Below are positions 63,641-64,000 of a stretch of DNA of 64,000 bases, one piece after another. The notes under the pieces were generated by a model, which was not told the origin of the DNA, did no database searches, and saw nothing but the letters and a program-made list of their open reading frames with translations. Positions within the stretch are counted from its first letter, which is position 1; each line of letters begins with the position of its first letter. This DNA comes from Carposina sasakii (Eukaryota; Arthropoda; Insecta; Lepidoptera; Carposinidae), in the NCBI GenBank assembly GCA_014607495.2, contig CP053170.1, forward strand, positions 3,100,001 to 3,164,000, read 5' to 3'. Position numbers and translations under genes: made by a program.

Positions 63641-64000
63641 AAACCATATACATATAAACCATATAAAACTTGCTTTGTCCTGAATGACTTACGGATCAAT
63701 GCACTGCCTAAACCGCTGATCTTAGACACATGAAACTAAAGAGCGTGGTCTTTCTATGACGTAAGCATCCGATAAAAAAGGATTTCCCGAAATTTCCACG
63801 AAAACGGGAAAAACGGGAATTCTAAAGTTTACGCTAACAAAGTCGTGGACGTGCGCTAATATTATAGTAGGGGAGCCCGAGATGCTAAATTTGCAGTTAC
63901 TCGAGCGTCATGGGGACTTAGTGGATTCTACAGATTATGTTATGAGCAAAAAAAAGTTTATGTTGCATTTTCTATTTTAGTGGGGGGTTTACCGTGTACA
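63641..64000 (+). repeat. Helitron-like remnant in an otherwise featureless end
   Basis: 63765-63870 shares GATTTCCCGAAATTTCCACG, ATTCTAAAGTTTACGCTAAC and a final GTGCGCTAATATTATAG with 52240-52345. The rest shows nothing. Confidence 0.35.

Noticed and set aside
1..64000. CRISPR array or bacterial operon
   Set aside because: No regularly spaced direct repeats with unique spacers. The sequence is animal nuclear DNA with introns and SINEs.

Overview
The window is AT-rich, intron-bearing animal nuclear DNA, most likely from a moth or butterfly. Three things point that way. The one clear gene is a secreted lipase of the kind expanded in Lepidoptera. RTE-clade LINE tails and tRNA-headed SINEs end in simple-sequence tails. 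Many short fragments resemble the Helitron-like repeats common in lepidopteran genomes. Species assignment is an inference; no search was run.

The only protein-coding host gene I can support is a minus-strand, four-exon pancreatic-lipase-family gene (coding exons 40302-40182, 37629-37480, 36662-36509, 32325-31656). It gives an unbroken 364-residue protein with a signal peptide, GxSxG serine, and the Asp and His of the catalytic triad. All three coding introns are GT-AG and the codon phases join exactly. An acceptor-like site just upstream of the ATG suggests an extra 5' untranslated exon further right; a donor-like site next to a CpG-rich stretch near 48018 is a possible, unproven source. All three introns and the 3' flank are packed with transposons.

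The rest is a transposon landscape. (1) A non-autonomous ~380-410 bp family (family A here) has TACAGGATG termini, TA target duplications and about 19 copies or remnants. (2) A ~265 bp near-palindromic family (B) and a ~400 bp family (C) share similar TACAGGG ends; C also shares an internal core with A. (3) Several foldback or TIR elements are present: 1395-1622, 2228-2496, 3829-4083, 6969-7251, 8025-8325, 10863-11383, 18172-18326, 18765-19218, 33952-34209, 46203-46890, 54364-55083. (4) Two small hAT-like elements carry exact 8-bp target duplications (51839-52021 and 52356-52719). (5) Decayed 3' ends of non-LTR retrotransposons occur throughout, one with an 11-bp target duplication inside a SINE. 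(6) Three tRNA-headed or short SINE families and a frequent unclassified interspersed repeat (F) fill much of the rest.

The most unusual object is the 521-bp foldback at 10863-11383. Each 226-bp arm carries a hammerhead-ribozyme-like core (CTGAGGA, 4-bp stem II, GAAA, tiny stem III, and a closing stem I that pairs perfectly over 7 bp in the right arm). It departs from the canonical motif by one inserted U. I found no CRISPR array, rRNA gene, functional tRNA gene or complete autonomous transposon.
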